NCBI RefSeq assembly: GCF_004119495.1
Contig: NZ_NRQU01000003.1
Location: 79,580-143,579, forward strand
Reading direction: 5' to 3'
Length of the DNA stretch: 64,000 nucleotides
Source of the DNA: Flavobacterium sp. YO12
Lineage (GTDB): Bacteria > Bacteroidota > Bacteroidia > Flavobacteriales > Flavobacteriaceae
Positions 62,175 through 64,000 of the stretch are shown piece after piece; within the stretch, counting starts at the first letter, position 1, and each line of letters opens with the position of its first letter. The notes beneath the pieces were generated by a model. It had not been told where the DNA came from. It saw nothing but the letters and a program-made list of their open reading frames with translations, and did no database searches. A program made the translations under genes and the position numbers.

Positions 62175-62412
62175 TATTTATAAACCAACCTATTATGTAC
62201 GGTAAAACAGATTGAAGTATCTTGGTATAAGAATTTGAAAAATAATCTGTGTATGATGAAATAAAACCGTTTACAATATTTTGCGGTGTTATACTTTCTT
62301 TTGTTTTTTGAACGTTTAAAACTAACTTTTGATAATTAATATCTTTTTCTAATTTTAAAATTTCTAAATCTCTGTCGATTTCAGCGTATGAAGAGTACTT
62401 TTTTGTTTCCAT
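62158..62412 (-). CDS. DUF6327-like small protein
   Basis: An 84-residue protein starting METKKYSSYAEIDRDLEIL, a pattern I recognise from the DUF6327 family of flavobacteria. The first half is a charged helix; a weakly hydrophobic end (KILQSVLPYIIGWFINRK) may bind membrane. Function unknown. It follows the holin-like gene by 3 bases and so belongs to the YtxH/holin stress-type cluster. Confidence 0.75.
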   Translation of the reverse strand: METKKYSSYAEIDRDLEILKLEKDINYQKLVLNVQKTKESITPQNIVNGFISSYTDYFSNSYTKILQSVLPYIIGWFINRKRGN

Positions 62413-62415
62413 AAC

Positions 62416-62766
62416 TTATTCATTAAAAAAGATTTCTGAAAATTTCTCTAAAATTGGTCCCTCTACAAATTTATCTTTTACAAAGAAAAGTAAAATTGTA
62501 AATACCAAATAGATCCCTCCTACTGCTAAGAATCCTAAAGCAATACTTCCGAATAAAGCACCAAAAGCATAAGCTGCAGCAAAAGATCCAAAAAGTAAAA
62601 CCATACTAAAACATAATAAAATCAACGTAAACTTAAAAATTAAAGTGGTTGATTTCATTGCAACTTTAAAACCCCAGAGTTTATAATATGCTAAATGACT
62701 ATCAATATAAACTTTAGCCTGATCCTGAATTTTTTCTGTATTTTCCTTTAATTCTTCAAAAGCCAT
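62416..62766 (-). CDS. Phage-holin-superfamily-III-like membrane protein
   Basis: A 116-residue protein starting at MAFEELKENTEKIQDQAK; an earlier in-frame Met would add 13 hydrophobic residues. After a helical N-terminus come two membrane helices (about 42-66 and 70-98) and a short KFVEGPILEKFSEI tail. The family is named for holins but such genes are widespread outside phages, with no lysis genes nearby here. Its tight link to YtxH and DUF6327 genes suggests a stress or envelope role (inference). Confidence 0.8.
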   Translation of the reverse strand: MAFEELKENTEKIQDQAKVYIDSHLAYYKLWGFKVAMKSTTLIFKFTLILLCFSMVLLFGSFAAAYAFGALFGSIALGFLAVGGIYLVFTILLFFVKDKFVEGPILEKFSEIFFNE

Positions 62767-62901
62767 AATTGTAGTTTTAATTAAAAAAAGAAGCACAAAA
62801 TACACTTTGAAAAAAACTGTATTTAGTCGCTACTTAAAATTAAGTAAAATAAACCAAAATACAATTATAAAAATCCAAGTGAACTTTGTGCTCCTTAAAT
62901 A

Positions 62902-63228
62902 TTATTTCTGAAGTTTCGCGTTATGCGCCTTTAAATCAGCGAGTTTAGATTCTAAAAAAGTAATTACTTCCTCTGTTTTATAACTCATATTCGAAAGTAA
63001 CTCATCATAAGTTCCGTCAAGATTACCTTTTGCATGAGCAAACTTTTCGCGCAATACCTCAGAACTAGCTGAAAGTGAATCTTTTAAATTATGCCTCGCA
63101 TCATCTAAACCTTCTTTTAATTTTGCGCGTGTTTTTGATCCTTTGTCTGGAGCAAATAATATTCCGATTGCTGCACCAGCAGCTGCACCAGCCAAGATAG
63201 CTGCTACTGTATTTAAGTTCTTTGACAT
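62902..63228 (-). CDS. YtxH-domain protein
   Basis: A 108-residue protein with an N-terminal glycine/alanine-rich helix (AAILAGAAAGAAIGILFAPD, the YtxH hallmark, about residues 9-28), then charged helices (TRAKLKEGLDDARHNLKDSL) typical of amphipathic coiled coils. In Bacillus the family is linked to general stress. It heads the three-gene minus-strand cluster; the gap to the holin-like gene is 135 bases. Confidence 0.88.
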   Translation of the reverse strand: MSKNLNTVAAILAGAAAGAAIGILFAPDKGSKTRAKLKEGLDDARHNLKDSLSASSEVLREKFAHAKGNLDGTYDELLSNMSYKTEEVITFLESKLADLKAHNAKLQK

Positions 63229-63319
63229 AATAATAAAATTTAAGTGATTAATAAAGGTACTCTTTTTTTAAAATATAAATTATTGAACAAATGATATTTA
63301 CTAAAATTTAACACTAAAA

Positions 63320-63802
63320 TTAATACGCGTAAGCTACTGCTTCATATTTACCATTTCCTTTCTCAACAATACTTACAAACGGATATCCATTTGAAGCTGA
63401 CTTACTTTTGATTCTCATAGCTGTTTGATTCTTATTAGCAATTGGCGGTTCACCTTTTGTCCTTGTCGAAACACCAGTAAATGAAGCTACTTCTTTCAGT
63501 CCTATTGTCTTTTCTTGAGGCAGAACTGTTACCATTTTGTAATCATCTTTAGAATCTACAATTATTTTATCAGATATTTTTTGTGTTTGATTTGTTTGTT
63601 TATTTGTTAATTGAGAAACAGCATACTTACTAATTTTAACTTCTTCAGAACTTCCGTTTAAGGAATAATAAATTAAACCATTTTCGTTTTTAATAAAATT
63701 AACATCAAGTTGTTCTCCATTGTGTTTTGTAATTTGATGTGTTTGCGAAATTGCAATGTTTGCAAATAAAACTGCCAATAATGTAAAAAATAAATTTTTC
63801 AT
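63320..63802 (-). CDS. Exported protein of unknown function
   Basis: A 160-residue protein with a clean signal peptide (NLFFTLLAVLFANIAISQ). The first mature part (THQITKHNGEQLDVNFIKNE, then GLIYYSLNG and VKISKYAVSQL) resembles small beta-rich secreted proteins of flavobacteria that sense membrane or metabolic state; the second part ends EKGNGKYEAVAYAY. I do not recognise a named family. No promoter was clear in the AT-rich upstream bases up to 64000, which hold no gene I can support. Confidence 0.72.
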   Translation of the reverse strand: MKNLFFTLLAVLFANIAISQTHQITKHNGEQLDVNFIKNENGLIYYSLNGSSEEVKISKYAVSQLTNKQTNQTQKISDKIIVDSKDDYKMVTVLPQEKTIGLKEVASFTGVSTRTKGEPPIANKNQTAMRIKSKSASNGYPFVSIVEKGNGKYEAVAYAY

Positions 63803-64000
63803 AACATTTAAAATTTAAGGATTAAAAATTCTTAGTTCAAAATGAAAATCAAAATTTCGATACGTGTAAAACTAACTTCATGAAATTTACAAATTATAAA
63901 TGCCTTCAAAAAAATACTTACATCGTAAACGTATTATCAAAAACAAATTACAACTATAAACTGACCATAAAATCAATTTTTAAAATTCAGGTTTAGAATT

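Noticed and set aside
62416..62766. Prophage remnant suggested by a holin-like gene
   Set aside because: No other phage gene, integrase or att-like repeat nearby; the family is common in non-phage DNA.

Overview
The window comes from the chromosome of an AT-rich Flavobacterium, close to F. johnsoniae. Supporting signs are Bacteroidetes-type promoters (TTG, 17-19 bases, TAnnTTTG), a complete sprCDBF gliding-adhesin operon whose products are type IX secretion (T9SS) clients and accessories, a soluble plant-type acyl-ACP desaturase, SusD-free housekeeping gene order, and families typical of the phylum (DUF4837, DUF4175, HU-CCDC81/SPOR, PorP/SprF). I see no rRNA, tRNA, CRISPR array, prophage or insertion sequence.

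Layout. Bases 1-4340: the 3' part of feoB with its small FeoB-associated protein, then an HD hydrolase, and a desaturase-acyltransferase lipid pair on the minus strand. Bases 4467-8227: rnpA, a DUF4349 lipoprotein, an S41 C-terminal processing protease and a double-OmpA protein, all on the plus strand. Bases 8354-13933 (minus): ElaA-type acetyltransferase, two lipoproteins, a LysM lytic transglycosylase and phosphoglycerate kinase. Bases 14100-39553 (minus): a seven-gene operon of about 25 kb made of three poorly known secreted proteins, sprC, sprD, the giant adhesin sprB (5546 aa) and sprF. Bases 39990-43298 (plus): holB, DoxX, thioesterase and recA. Bases 43299-52180: a possible small RNA, a second acyltransferase, trpS, dprA, an HU-like/SPOR cell-envelope protein, a Pif1-type helicase and a Skp-like lipoprotein. 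Bases 52181-59353 (minus): methyltransferase, mnmG, ybeY and a very large DUF4175 membrane protein. Bases 59516-63802: gltX, an SPFH protein, and a small stress/envelope cluster (DUF6327, holin-like, YtxH).

Two things stand out. First, between mnmG and ybeY there are six ParB-binding parS sites within 303 bp, a seventh 2 kb away after mnmG, and one near-match at 48.2 kb. This is a chromosomal centromere cluster, so the window is probably near the replication origin; the last site also encodes the C-terminus of YbeY. Second, SprB shows a higher-order repeat: its roughly 70-90 residue modules recur in the same order with a period of about 1.85-2.0 kb, two neighbouring copies being very similar even at DNA level. 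It also carries one jelly-roll-like domain near the N-terminus.

Functionally, SprF (PorP-like) is expected to guide SprB through the T9SS. SprB is moved along the cell surface by the gliding motor, while SprC and SprD are needed for SprB to work in spreading. The other genes are mainly core replication, recombination, translation and envelope-maintenance functions.
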